A DNA stretch of 64,000 nt from Paenibacillus xylaniclasticus (GTDB lineage Bacteria > Bacillota > Bacilli > Paenibacillales > Paenibacillaceae): the NCBI RefSeq assembly GCF_004001065.1, contig NZ_BIML01000013.1, positions 124,001 to 188,000 on the forward strand, read 5' to 3'. Positions 1 to 9,128 of this stretch are shown here, one piece after another. Within the stretch, counting starts at the first letter, position 1. Each line of letters starts with the position of its first letter. The notes under the pieces are model-generated. The model saw only the letters and a program-made list of their open reading frames with translations, did not search any database and was not told where the DNA came from. The translations under genes were made by a program, and so were the position numbers.

Positions 1-189
1 TTTATCGTGCTGGTGAAGGACTCCTCGCTCGTCGCTTTAATTGCCGCTCCGGAGATCATGTATTGGAGTAATGCAATGCGCGGGCAGTATATGCGCGTAT
101 GGGAGCCATATTTGACGGCGGCGCTGCTTTATTTGGTGCTCACCTATGCACTGAATAAGCTGCTGGTGTATGTGGAGAGGAGGCTGTAA
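1..189 (+). CDS. Amino acid ABC transporter permease, C-terminal fragment
   Basis: Only the last 62 residues are inside the window; the gene starts upstream. The reading frame is open from base 1 to the TAA at 187-189. The fragment carries a DSSL segment and ends in a hydrophobic helix followed by an ERR-type basic tail. This matches the C-terminus of GlnP/HisM-type permeases of polar amino acid importers, where the sequence after the EAA loop reads like D-T/S-S-L. The ATP-binding subunit follows at once, as expected for this transporter class. Substrate cannot be told from the fragment. Confidence 0.85.
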   Translation, partial: FIVLVKDSSLVALIAAPEIMYWSNAMRGQYMRVWEPYLTAALLYLVLTYALNKLLVYVERRL

Positions 190-193
190 GAAG

Positions 194-982
194 ATGGTGA
201 TACCGGGGGCATCGAGCTCTGTCAAGCCGACGGCGATGGTGGAATTAAAGGGCGTATACAAAGCGTTCGGCAAATCGACGGTGCTGATCGATATTAATCT
301 CCGCGTCATGCCAGGGGAAGTCATTGTGCTTATCGGTCCATCAGGCTCTGGGAAGTCGACGCTGCTCCGCTGCATGAATGCGCTTGAAATACCGGAGAAG
401 GGTGAGGTGTACATTGACGGCAAAGCGTTGACAGGGACTCAAGCGACGTCGGATTCCTCCTCAAGTGTGCCGCTTCACCGCATGCGCGTGGAGATCGGAA
501 TGGTATTTCAACAGTTTAATTTATTTCCCCATATGAATGTGATCGACAATATAACGCTTGCTCCGATTCGGGCTCGCGGATTATCCCGTGAGCAAGCGAT
601 AAGCAAAGGGATGGAGCTGCTCCGTAAGGTCGGACTTGAGGCCAAAGCGAATGCGATGCCATCGGCGCTGTCGGGCGGGCAAATGCAGCGCGTTGCCATT
701 GCAAGGGCACTTGCGATGGAGCCGAAGCTGATGCTGTTCGACGAGCCGACGTCGGCGCTTGATCCAGAGATGGTCGGAGAGGTGCTTAACGTCATGAACG
801 AGCTGGCGGAGGAAGGGATGACGATGGTCGTCGTAACGCATGAGATCGGCTTTGCGCGGGAGGTCGGCGACCGAATCTTGTTTATGGAGCAGGGACGCAT
901 CATAGAGGAAGGCACTCCCTCTGAGCTGCTCGAAGCTCCCCGCGAGGAGCGGACGAGAAGCTTTTTGTCGAAAGTGCTGTAA
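194..982 (+). CDS. Polar amino acid ABC transporter ATP-binding protein (GlnQ/HisP type)
   Basis: Cytoplasmic ATPase that powers an amino acid importer. It has Walker A (GPSGSGKST), a Q-loop (FQQFNLFPH), the signature [15 protein letters not shown], Walker B (LMLFDEP) and the switch His (VTHEIGFA), the full ABC set, in 262 residues. The start at 194 is preferred over an upstream GTG at 170. It has a GGAGAGGAGG ribosome site at 174-183 and begins five bases after the permease stop, whereas 170 would overlap the permease. The segment before VELKGV is about 15 residues longer than usual, so ATG 236 is another possible start. No binding-protein gene follows; it is probably upstream of the window. 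Confidence 0.93.
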   Translation: MVIPGASSSVKPTAMVELKGVYKAFGKSTVLIDINLRVMPGEVIVLIGPSGSGKSTLLRCMNALEIPEKGEVYIDGKALTGTQATSDSSSSVPLHRMRVEIGMVFQQFNLFPHMNVIDNITLAPIRARGLSREQAISKGMELLRKVGLEAKANAMPSALSGGQMQRVAIARALAMEPKLMLFDEPTSALDPEMVGEVLNVMNELAEEGMTMVVVTHEIGFAREVGDRILFMEQGRIIEEGTPSELLEAPREERTRSFLSKVL

Positions 983-1508
983 TGCTGTTAGAACGAAAGG
1001 GACAACTCTCCCAACCGAGCAAGCGCAACTGGTGTGACCCAAACAGTGCTGCACCAGCGCAGTTACATATCTCGGTTTTATTGTATGCGCGTGCAGAAGC
1101 TGTACAAGAGATGGGTTATCATGTTCGTACACAGCCTCTAGAATTGGTTTTCTCACATAGTCTCAGCTCTCAGCAAAATGAAACAAGCAAGTTAGTCAGA
1201 GAATGTCGAGGCTTGTCTATTTCCGAGGAAATAATCGATCCTTCGCAAAGGTTGTGCGAACGGAAGGCTATTGAGACGGAATTTCCCGAATGCTTGAACC
1301 TAAGCCGCAGTCCGTAACCAAGAGGTACTTTGTAAGATGCCATTCCTGCAAAGATGAACAACTGTAAAGTTGAAACCGTTCTATTGATTGCGTCATGTAT
1401 TGTGACATACCCTTTCGTTATTCCAAAGAAGAATCTAGCGAATCTTCAACAGAATTGATACTTAATCGCTATTGATTGTTCGTTCGGGGTGGAGTACAGT
1501 AGTACATA

Positions 1509-1525
1509 TGTCACTTTTTCTAACA
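1509..1525 (+). promoter_or_regulatory. TnrA/GlnR-like box upstream of nasB
   Basis: TGTCACTTTTTCTAACA matches the Bacillus TnrA consensus TGTNANAWWWTMTNACA at every defined position except the seventh. Its centre lies about 47 bases before a start point predicted from a CATAAT element at 1552-1557. That is close to the spacing used by TnrA as an activator. Placement in front of nitrate assimilation genes fits the known nitrogen regulon. The site is predicted from sequence only. Confidence 0.65.
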
Positions 1526-1569
1526 CTCTATTCAGATAAGATTCGAATTTACATAATTTCGCTACTATA

Positions 1570-1586
1570 TGTCATATATATTTACA
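1570..1586 (+). promoter_or_regulatory. Second TnrA/GlnR-like box near nasB
   Basis: TGTCATATATATTTACA has the TGT and ACA ends and spacing of a TnrA/GlnR box, with two mismatches at positions 11 and 12. It lies 50 bases before the nasB start and would overlap or follow the predicted transcription start. It could therefore act as a repressor site, or it could be chance in an AT-rich stretch. Confidence 0.4.
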
Positions 1587-1635
1587 TATCTTGCACGACC
1601 GTTTGAGTGCGGTCTTGGGAGCTGGAGGGAACGGA

Positions 1636-4086
1636 ATGACGAAGCACAAGCTGGTTTTGATCGGCAATGGGATGGCGGGCGTTCGCTGTGTGGAAGAGAT
1701 ATTAAATCTTCATCCGGATATGTTTGACGTCACCATATTCGGCTCTGAGCCGCATCCGAACTATAACCGGATTATGCTGTCAAAGGTGCTGCAGGGTGAT
1801 ACGCCGATTTCTGAAATTACGATAAATGATTGGCAATGGTATAAAGATCGGAACATTACGCTTTATACAGGTGAGACGGTAACTTACATTGATACGGTCA
1901 ATCGCGTTGTTCATACCGATCAAGGGCGGCGGACGAATTACGATAAGCTTATTATTGCTACCGGATCATTGCCGTTTATGCTGCCGCTGCCGGGAATTGA
2001 TAAGCCTGGGGTTACGGCATTCCGCGATATGAAGGATTGTAAGACGATGATCGAAGCCAGCCGTGAATATAAGCGTGCAGCGGTCATCGGCGGAGGATTG
2101 CTTGGACTCGAAGCGGCGCGCGGACTGCTGAATCTCGGAATGGAGGAAGTGCATGTCGTTCATAATACGAGCTATCTAATGAACCGTCAGCTGGATGCGC
2201 GGGCGGCCGATTTGCTGAAGCTGGAGCTGGAGAAGCAAGGCATGAAATTCTTGTTGGGCAAAAAGACAGAGCGCATTCTTGGCCGCAAGCGAGTTGAAGG
2301 CCTTCAGTTCAGCGACGGCACGAAGTGTGCCGTCGATCTGGTCGTTATCGCCGTCGGCATCAGGCCGAACGTTAAGCTGGCCGCTGATTCTGGCATTGAA
2401 GTGAATCGGGCGATCGTCGTTAACGACCGAATGGAAACGAGCGTGCCTGGCATCTATGCGGTCGGGGAATGCGCGGAGCATCGCGGAATTGTATATGGTC
2501 TTGTTGCGCCGCTTTATGAACAAGGCAAGGTGCTTGCACGCGCGATATGCGGCATGGATACCGAAGGTTACAAAGGCTCGGTTCTGTATTCCCAATTGAA
2601 AGTTTCTGGCGTGGATGTATTTTCAGTTGGAGATATAGACGATTCGGAGCTGTCCACGATGGTGCAGACATATGACGGTATTCGTGGCACATACCGTAAG
2701 ATCGGCATCCGCAACAACAAAATCGTCGGCGCCGTTCTGTTCGGCGACAGCTCGGATAGCAACAAGCTGCTCAGCTATGTGAAGCAAGGAGCTGACGTAT
2801 CGGTGCTGGAGGCAGACGCTTCCTCTTCGGGCCGTCCCGCTGGAGGCGGTGACGTTGAATATGTATGCTCGTTGTCGGATGCGGAGACGATCTGTTCTTG
2901 TAACGGTGTTAACAAAGGAACGATTGTTGGGGCCATTAAGGATAACAGCTTGGAAACGTTCGAGCAGGTGCGCGAATGTACACGCGCTGCAAGCTCGTGC
3001 GGAGGCTGCAAGCCGCTCGTTGCTGCGATTCTGGAGGCGGTGCAGCAAAGCGGAGGCGAGGATGAGGAACTGAAGATTCCGGCATGCGGCTGTACGGAGC
3101 TGAGCCGTGAGGAGCTCAAGGAGGCGGTGATGGCAGGGCAATATGGCGCTGTGTCTGAGGCGATGACGGCGCTTGGTTGGCGCACGCCGGATGGCTGCGG
3201 CGTCTGCCGCCCGGCTATCCGCTACTATATCGGCATTTCGACAAGCTTTACAGCAAGCGAGCCCGTATCATCCCCAGCATCAGCTCAGCCTTCTTATACG
3301 CCGCTTGCGAACGGCACCTATGCGGTTCAGCCTCGCTTGTATGGCGGTTTGATGACAGCGGCTCAGCTGCGCCGAATTGCTGATGCAATCGAGTGCTATG
3401 ACGTACCGCTCGCGAAGCTGAGCGGCGAAGGCCGGCTGGAGCTGCTTGGGCTGTCAGCCGAGAGTGCGTCAGGCGTTGCTAGCGCACTCGGCATGACCGA
3501 TGCGCAAGCATCATACGGCCATCCAGTAACAGCAGTCGTTACTTGTGGCGGCAAAGCTTACGAGCGCGGCGCGTTCCGTGAATCTGTCTCGGTAGGCGCT
3601 GCATTGGAATGCCGACTGGAGAGATTGCAGCTGCCTTCAGCCGTAAGCATAGGTGTCTCGGCTAGTCCGCTGCACCGGGCAGGTACGCTTATTCGGGATG
3701 TCGGACTTGTTGGCACGCCAAGCGGCTGGGAGCTGTATGCTGGAGGCAGTGCCGGTCCTGAGGTGAAGGAGGCGAAGCTGCTGTTCACTGAACCGGACAA
3801 TACGGCTGCGATATCTGCCGTCTCCGCGTTGCTGCAGCTATTCGCGGAAGAAGCCTATTATGGTGAGATGGTATGGCAATGGCTGGAGAGGAACGGAGTT
3901 GTAGCCGTGCGTGAGAAGCTGCTTGATCTGCGAAGCCGCCGTATGCTCCTTGCTCGAACGGCTGTGTCTATGCAGGTGGAGGAACCGGCTTATGCACATA
4001 CCGATCCTGTTTCCAATTACGATCCTAGCCTTGTAACCAGCAGCAATGATAATTTGATGGGGCAGTATACGGCCGTTGTGAGGTGA
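1636..4086 (+). CDS. nasB: Assimilatory nitrate reductase electron-transfer subunit NasB (NirB-like)
   Basis: Predicted to pass electrons from NAD(P)H through FAD and iron-sulfur centres to NasC. The 816-residue protein opens with an FAD/NAD(P)H two-dinucleotide-fold domain (GNGMAG near residue 10, GGGLLGLEAARG near 155). Two BFD-like [2Fe-2S] domains follow, with Cys 420/422/455/458 and 484/486/521/524. The C-terminus resembles the nitrite reductase half-domains of NirB, but the siroheme/[4Fe-4S] cysteines are mostly gone. Cys637 remains, while the other three expected positions appear to be Glu643, Ser677 and Arg681. This argues against nitrite reductase activity and for a NasB role. Start at 1636 has GGAGGG at 1624-1629; an in-frame TTG at 1591 has no ribosome site. 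nasC begins eight bases after the stop. Confidence 0.85.
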   Translation: MTKHKLVLIGNGMAGVRCVEEILNLHPDMFDVTIFGSEPHPNYNRIMLSKVLQGDTPISEITINDWQWYKDRNITLYTGETVTYIDTVNRVVHTDQGRRTNYDKLIIATGSLPFMLPLPGIDKPGVTAFRDMKDCKTMIEASREYKRAAVIGGGLLGLEAARGLLNLGMEEVHVVHNTSYLMNRQLDARAADLLKLELEKQGMKFLLGKKTERILGRKRVEGLQFSDGTKCAVDLVVIAVGIRPNVKLAADSGIEVNRAIVVNDRMETSVPGIYAVGECAEHRGIVYGLVAPLYEQGKVLARAICGMDTEGYKGSVLYSQLKVSGVDVFSVGDIDDSELSTMVQTYDGIRGTYRKIGIRNNKIVGAVLFGDSSDSNKLLSYVKQGADVSVLEADASSSGRPAGGGDVEYVCSLSDAETICSCNGVNKGTIVGAIKDNSLETFEQVRECTRAASSCGGCKPLVAAILEAVQQSGGEDEELKIPACGCTELSREELKEAVMAGQYGAVSEAMTALGWRTPDGCGVCRPAIRYYIGISTSFTASEPVSSPASAQPSYTPLANGTYAVQPRLYGGLMTAAQLRRIADAIECYDVPLAKLSGEGRLELLGLSAESASGVASALGMTDAQASYGHPVTAVVTCGGKAYERGAFRESVSVGAALECRLERLQLPSAVSIGVSASPLHRAGTLIRDVGLVGTPSGWELYAGGSAGPEVKEAKLLFTEPDNTAAISAVSALLQLFAEEAYYGEMVWQWLERNGVVAVREKLLDLRSRRMLLARTAVSMQVEEPAYAHTDPVSNYDPSLVTSSNDNLMGQYTAVVR

Positions 4087-4093
4087 ATGAACG

Positions 4094-6274
4094 ATGAGAG
4101 AATATACACCGATCGATCAGCAGTCTTGCGAAGCTGCCGCAGCGGAGCTGGTCATGGAGACGCAGTGTCCGTTCTGCAGTGTACAGTGCAAGATGAAGTT
4201 GACGGAAAAGGTTATAGCGGCATCCGCTCAGATTGGATCAAATAGAGTTACTCCGGACGTCCAATACGAAGTTGAGCCTAAACCAAACAAGGCGTCGGAA
4301 GGACGTCTGTGCGTCAAAGGAATGAATGCGTATCAGCATGCAGTTAGTGAGGACAGAATTCTTCATCCGCTTGCGAAGCGCAATGGGAAATTCGAGCGTA
4401 TAACGTGGGAGGAAGCGAACGCGATAATTGCCGAGCGCTTTCAATCGATTGTAAAGCGTCATGGCCGCGATGCTATTGGCTTGTACGGCGGAGGGTCATT
4501 GACGAACGAAACGTCTTATTTGCTTGGCAAATTCGCACGCGTGGCGCTGCGCACCAAATATATTGATTACAATGGCAGGTTCTGTATGTCGGCTGCCGCA
4601 TCCGCAGGCAATAAAACGTTTGGCATCGACCGCGGGCTGACGAACCCGCTGTCAGATATACCGCTAGCAAAATGCATCATCCTTGCAGGCACGAACATTG
4701 CCGAATGCCAGCCGACTTTGACGCCTTACTTCACGAAGGCCAAGGAGAACGGGGCATATATCATCGTGATTGATCCGCGCGAGACCGCGACCTCGAAGCT
4801 GGCAGATTTACACTTAAAGGTGAAGCCTGGCATGGATGCAGCGCTCGTGAATGGGATGCTGCGGACGATATTCGACGAAGGGATGGTCGATGAAGCCTTC
4901 GTTCGTGCTCGAACCAAAGGATACGAGGCGCTTCGCGCGCATATAGGAGCACAGTCTCTGGAGGAAATCGCATTGCTAACAGGTGTGCCGCAAGACTCGA
5001 TCCGTCGTGCGGCAGCCGCTTTCGGCCGCGCAGAGACCGGAATGGTATTTACGGCAAGAGGTGTCGAGCAGCAGACGGACGGTTATATGGCGGTACGTAA
5101 TTTCATTAATCTTGTCCTTCTGACTGGGAAAATCGGCAAGCCAGGCTGCGGCTACGGTGCTGTTACAGGGCAGGGCAATGGACAAGGCGGCCGTGAGCAC
5201 GGTCAGAAGGCTGATCAGCTGCCGGGTTACCGTCTGATCGAGAACGAAGAGCATCGCAAGTACATCGCTGGAGTCTGGGGGATTGATCCCAAGGAGCTGC
5301 CTGGCAAAGGCGTATCCGCGTATGAGATGATGGAGAAGGTGTACGACGGAGAAATCAAAGCGCTGCTTGTCATGGGCTCGAATCCAGTCGTCTCGAATCC
5401 GAATGCCAATTTGGTTGAAGCGGCAATGGAGCGGCTCGAATTTCTCGTTGTTGCGGATATGTTCATGTCCGAGACCGCACGCTCAGCCGATCTTATTCTG
5501 CCCGTGACGGCTTATTTGGAGAATGCGGGGACGCTTACGAATCTTGAGGGACGTGTACTTCTGCGCGAGGCCGATCGCCCAGCTCCCGGAGAAGCAAGAC
5601 ATGATTGGCGAATATTATGCGATATTGCCGAGGCGATCGGACGGGGAGACTACTTCCGGTTCTCCGACGTTGAGCAAATATTCGAAGAGCTGCGTCTGGC
5701 CAGTCGAGGCGGGATCGCTGATTATTACGGGATTACGTATGATCGTCTGCGCCGGGAGGAAGGGGTATACTGGCCTTGTCCGTCTGAGGACAGTCAAGGA
5801 GTTAGCCGGATGTTCTCGGATACCTTCGCGCATAGCGATGGTCTAGCCGAGATCGTCGTCGTCGATAACCATTTCCCTGACGAACGGACGGATGCTGATT
5901 ACCCGATCTACTTGACGACAGGCCGGGTCCTCAGTCACTACCTGACTGGCGTCCAGACACGGCGCAGCCATACGCTTGCATCGCGTGACGTTGAGTCCTT
6001 CGTTGAGCTGCACCCGAATGCGGCTAGAAGGTTTGGCGTAGCAGACGGCCGGCTTGCCGTGCTGACCTCAAGACGGGGCGAAATCGTCGTGCGCTGCCGT
6101 GTAACCCGGACGATTCGAGAGGACACGGTATTTGTGCCTATGCATTGGGGAGACGTTCAGAACGTAAATAAAATAACGAATCAAGCGCTCGACCCGACCT
6201 GCCGGATGCCTGGCTTCAAAGTATGTGCTGTTCATATTCGACCGCTTCTCGCGAACGACGCGCAATTCGCCTAG
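4094..6274 (+). CDS. nasC: Assimilatory nitrate reductase catalytic subunit NasC
   Basis: Molybdopterin oxidoreductase that should reduce nitrate to nitrite in the cytoplasm. Of its 726 residues, the N-terminal CPFCSVQC motif (Cys25, 28, 32) with a fourth Cys near residue 73 (LCVKG) binds one [4Fe-4S] cluster. The segment NGRFCMSAA puts the likely molybdenum-ligand Cys at 164, as in NapA/NarB/NasC. The C-terminal region has the molydopterin dinucleotide-binding fold (TTGRVLSHY and later MHWGDVQNVNK). It lacks the extra C-terminal BFD domain seen in Klebsiella-type NasA, which fits NasB supplying that function. The ribosome site GAGGTGA at 4080-4086 overlaps the nasB stop, so the two genes are probably translationally coupled. 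No siroheme nitrite reductase gene follows in this window. Confidence 0.9.
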   Translation: MREYTPIDQQSCEAAAAELVMETQCPFCSVQCKMKLTEKVIAASAQIGSNRVTPDVQYEVEPKPNKASEGRLCVKGMNAYQHAVSEDRILHPLAKRNGKFERITWEEANAIIAERFQSIVKRHGRDAIGLYGGGSLTNETSYLLGKFARVALRTKYIDYNGRFCMSAAASAGNKTFGIDRGLTNPLSDIPLAKCIILAGTNIAECQPTLTPYFTKAKENGAYIIVIDPRETATSKLADLHLKVKPGMDAALVNGMLRTIFDEGMVDEAFVRARTKGYEALRAHIGAQSLEEIALLTGVPQDSIRRAAAAFGRAETGMVFTARGVEQQTDGYMAVRNFINLVLLTGKIGKPGCGYGAVTGQGNGQGGREHGQKADQLPGYRLIENEEHRKYIAGVWGIDPKELPGKGVSAYEMMEKVYDGEIKALLVMGSNPVVSNPNANLVEAAMERLEFLVVADMFMSETARSADLILPVTAYLENAGTLTNLEGRVLLREADRPAPGEARHDWRILCDIAEAIGRGDYFRFSDVEQIFEELRLASRGGIADYYGITYDRLRREEGVYWPCPSEDSQGVSRMFSDTFAHSDGLAEIVVVDNHFPDERTDADYPIYLTTGRVLSHYLTGVQTRRSHTLASRDVESFVELHPNAARRFGVADGRLAVLTSRRGEIVVRCRVTRTIREDTVFVPMHWGDVQNVNKITNQALDPTCRMPGFKVCAVHIRPLLANDAQFA

Positions 6275-6308
6275 CTGTATAAATTATAAGCGTAGATTGA
6301 AGGGACTA

Positions 6309-6354
6309 AGACTGTACCGTCGAATGACTTGAGCCGACGGACGGTCTTTTTTTT
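6309..6354 (+). terminator. Rho-independent terminator after nasC
   Basis: Arms 6309-6322 and 6334-6347 form an almost complete 13-base-pair stem with one bulged A and one G-U pair. A run of eight to nine T follows. It lies 35 bases after the nasC stop and ends the nasBC unit. Confidence 0.85.
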
Positions 6355-6527
6355 ACTTAAAATGTGTTTTTAATGTGAACGGCAGTAAATCTACTGAATT
6401 AATTGGCCTAAGCAGCCGATGAAAATTTATAGGACTTCGTACTCAGTTTTGTTCGTGATCATAGAAATGGTATTTCGCGTTGTTACGGCAGTATTCTCAG
6501 CATTCGACAGCGTAGAAGGGGAATAAA

Positions 6528-9128
6528 ATGAACAATTCAATCCGTGTATTCAAGTCTTTATGGGCTTGTATACTTTTTATATTTATAGGTCTTACAGCCT
6601 ACTTGTCATATTTGTTTCCAATTCATTTGTCTTTCGGCATTACATTCTCGATCGGCGCGGCGCTGCTGCTTCTCGCCGCATCGTGGTTCGGCTGGCGTGC
6701 TGGTGCGCTGCTGCTCATTGTGGTGCATGGTTTGCTGCTGATCTTTGTTCAGCCTCTCGCAGAGCTGTGGCCGCATACATTAGAGGTGTTCCTCATTCTT
6801 GCGCTCGCATCCCGTTGGCCGAATATCGGTCTAATCGGAGGGGGAGTCCTATACTGGCTGCTAGTCGGAATTCCGCTTTATTGTGCAACGAATGCAGAAG
6901 GCGGGTTATTTAGTCAAGAATCGTTGTTCTTTGTGTATATGATGGCTTCCGGCGGGTTATGCAACGTGCTGGTCGCGGAGATGATTACGAGTTACTTGTC
7001 GCCCGGGATATTTAAGCAAGGGCGAGTGCTGAGCAATCGACCGCTTCGCCTGTCGCGGGCACTCATTCATGTTACACTATCCGCCATGATTGGCTTATCC
7101 GTTGTGTTCATTATCAGCGGCGGTCAAAGCTTTCAACATACGATTGTTCGAGAAATTAATAATAAAGCGGATATAGCTAGCCTGTCGGTTCAGAGTGCCG
7201 TCAATCTCATGTCCCCTGATGATCAGAGGGGGATACGGTTGAACGGTTATTTGGAGCAAGTGACGTTCAAGCAGCTTCTTAACAATGTTCTGGCAGCTGA
7301 TTCCTATGAAGCGGTTCTTGTTCTTAAAGGTGGCGAGCCTCTGCTTCATACTTCCGTTGGAACGAGGCCCATGCCGCAATGGCTTGAGGTCAGCAATTGG
7401 CAGGAGTATTTTTCCGAGCGTAAAATGTGGAGTCCAACCATTGGTAATGGGATGGAGCGGAACGGGACGCAGTGGAAGCAGATGTCTTTTATTTTTCCAA
7501 TCCATTTAAAGTCGTTCGATTTGTATGTTCGGCTCCCTCTCGATACATACCGCAATGAGGTATACAGTGTGTACAATGCACAAATGAGGAGCTGCTTGTA
7601 CGTAACGGCTATCGTAGCCATGTTCGCGTTGTTAATTTATCGTTTCTTCGGTTCAGGAATTCGCAGATTGGCCGTTGTATCGGAGGGGATACCAGATAAG
7701 GTGAAGGCTGGCATCGCACCAGAGTGGCCGCATTCCAAGCTGGAGGAAATTAACTCGCTGGTCGACAACTTCCGTGTCGTTACTGAGAAGCTCAGCTCGA
7801 TGCTTATGGAATCCCGTGAGCAAGCGTATTTTGATCCGCTTACTGGACTTCCGAATAGACGCCATTTCAACGAGCAATTGCAGAATACGCTTAATAATGC
7901 GCAGCAGGACCAGGACGTGCATGTTGTCTTCATCGATCTCGATCGCTTCAAGCACATTAATGACACACTTGGACATGCGGTAGGTGATATTCTTCTTCAA
8001 CAAGTGGCGTATAGGCTGACGCGCATGGTGGATGGCCGCGCTTTCATCGCCCGCCTTGGCGGCGACGAATTTGTCCTTATCTCGGTATGCGGACGCGCGG
8101 TTATTCGGGACATTTCGGAAGAGCTGCTGAGCAGTATGGAGCTTCCGTTCCAGATCGGCGATGAAGAATTGTATGTTACGCTTAGTATGGGGATCAGCTC
8201 CTCGACGATTAGTGGCGAAGAGGCGGAGACGATCGTCAAAAATGCGGACTTCGCGATGTACGAGGCTAAAGGCGCCGGAGGCAGTGATTACCGATTTTAT
8301 TCGCCGCCCGCTACCGATCCATCGAAGCAGATGCGTTTGGAGTTCGAGCTGCGTAAAGCAGTAGAGCGGCAGCAGCTGCAGCTGTATTATATGCCGATCT
8401 ATGATAAAGACGAGGAGAAGCTTGTCTCGATTGAGGCGCTGCTCCGCTGGTTTCATCCAGAATTCGGTTTTGTCTCGCCTGCAAGCTTTATTCCGATTGC
8501 CGAAAGCTGCGGCTTGTTGAAGCCAATCGGGGAGTGGGTAGCTGCAGAGGCTTGCCGCCAGCTTAAGGAATGGCTCGACCAAGGCTATGAGCCGGCGCCG
8601 GTAGCTCTAAATTTGTCACCGACTCAGATTCAGCAATACGGCATTGTTAGCTTTATCGAGAAGCTGCTCGCGGACACAGGGACGCCGCCGTCGCTGCTTG
8701 AGGTCGAAATTACAGAGGAAGTGTTCGCGAAGCAGCCGGAGCGGGTCATTACTGAACTGCATAGGTTGAAGCGGCAAGGAATTAAAGTGTGGATTGACGA
8801 TTTCGGTACGGGCTACTCGTCGCTTGGGATGCTGAATCGGCTTCCGGTGGACGGCTTTAAGATTGATCGTACATTCGTGAAGGGGCTTCACGAGGATTCC
8901 GACAAGCTGTCGATTATAGAGACGATGATGCTGTTGTCCAAATCACGCAACTGGCTTGTCGTTGCAGAAGGGGTCGAAACCATCAATGAAGCACAAGAGC
9001 TAAGCGCAATCGGCTGTAGATTGCAGCAAGGCTATTATTATGGACAAGCGATGCCAGCGTCCGAGATTGCCGGATGGTTCAAACCGAAATCGAACGCGAC
9101 AGTTATAACGGAGGAGGGCTCGGCGTAA
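6528..9128 (+). CDS. Membrane GGDEF-EAL protein with extracytoplasmic sensor region
   Basis: Predicted c-di-GMP cyclase/phosphodiesterase of 866 residues. The first 195 residues hold about seven hydrophobic segments. An extracytoplasmic stretch (about 200-350) and one more membrane helix (about 353-372) follow. The GGDEF domain has an intact GGDEF at about 511, but the RxxD inhibitory site before it is absent (the sequence there reads DGRAFIA). The EAL domain has EALLRW near 636, EITEE, DDFGTGYSSL, KIDR and an EGVE segment, so the phosphodiesterase centre looks complete. AAGGGG precedes the start. The stop codon overlaps the start of the next gene in a TAATG, so it is coupled to a substrate-binding lipoprotein that may feed a signal to it. 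The net direction of activity cannot be read from sequence. Confidence 0.92.
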   Translation: MNNSIRVFKSLWACILFIFIGLTAYLSYLFPIHLSFGITFSIGAALLLLAASWFGWRAGALLLIVVHGLLLIFVQPLAELWPHTLEVFLILALASRWPNIGLIGGGVLYWLLVGIPLYCATNAEGGLFSQESLFFVYMMASGGLCNVLVAEMITSYLSPGIFKQGRVLSNRPLRLSRALIHVTLSAMIGLSVVFIISGGQSFQHTIVREINNKADIASLSVQSAVNLMSPDDQRGIRLNGYLEQVTFKQLLNNVLAADSYEAVLVLKGGEPLLHTSVGTRPMPQWLEVSNWQEYFSERKMWSPTIGNGMERNGTQWKQMSFIFPIHLKSFDLYVRLPLDTYRNEVYSVYNAQMRSCLYVTAIVAMFALLIYRFFGSGIRRLAVVSEGIPDKVKAGIAPEWPHSKLEEINSLVDNFRVVTEKLSSMLMESREQAYFDPLTGLPNRRHFNEQLQNTLNNAQQDQDVHVVFIDLDRFKHINDTLGHAVGDILLQQVAYRLTRMVDGRAFIARLGGDEFVLISVCGRAVIRDISEELLSSMELPFQIGDEELYVTLSMGISSSTISGEEAETIVKNADFAMYEAKGAGGSDYRFYSPPATDPSKQMRLEFELRKAVERQQLQLYYMPIYDKDEEKLVSIEALLRWFHPEFGFVSPASFIPIAESCGLLKPIGEWVAAEACRQLKEWLDQGYEPAPVALNLSPTQIQQYGIVSFIEKLLADTGTPPSLLEVEITEEVFAKQPERVITELHRLKRQGIKVWIDDFGTGYSSLGMLNRLPVDGFKIDRTFVKGLHEDSDKLSIIETMMLLSKSRNWLVVAEGVETINEAQELSAIGCRLQQGYYYGQAMPASEIAGWFKPKSNATVITEEGSA

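Larger units (their letters stand above)
983..1635. other. 653-base intergenic region between the ABC transporter and nasB
   Basis: I find no convincing gene here. An open frame at 982-1317 overlaps the glnQ-type stop by one base. It has no ribosome site of its own, no recognisable domain and an unstructured composition, so it is not called. The left half has imperfect inverted repeats, such as CTGGTG near 1030 with CACCAG near 1053, but no T-rich tail. The right half, from about 1380, is AT-rich and carries the two TnrA/GlnR-like boxes annotated separately. Confidence 0.6.

Noticed and set aside
581-1156. Long minus-strand frame across the ABC ATPase gene
   Set aside because: Antisense shadow; the plus strand has all ABC motifs.
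982-1317. Open frame of 111 codons right after the ABC transporter ATPase gene
   Set aside because: No ribosome site of its own, no recognisable domain, irregular composition; likely non-coding.
1591-4086. Calling this gene nitrite reductase nirB
   Set aside because: Three of four siroheme/[4Fe-4S] Cys are missing and nasC follows directly; NasB fits better.
7653-8582. Minus-strand frame of 309 codons within the GGDEF-EAL gene
   Set aside because: Antisense to a gene with intact GGDEF and EAL motifs; no domain of its own.
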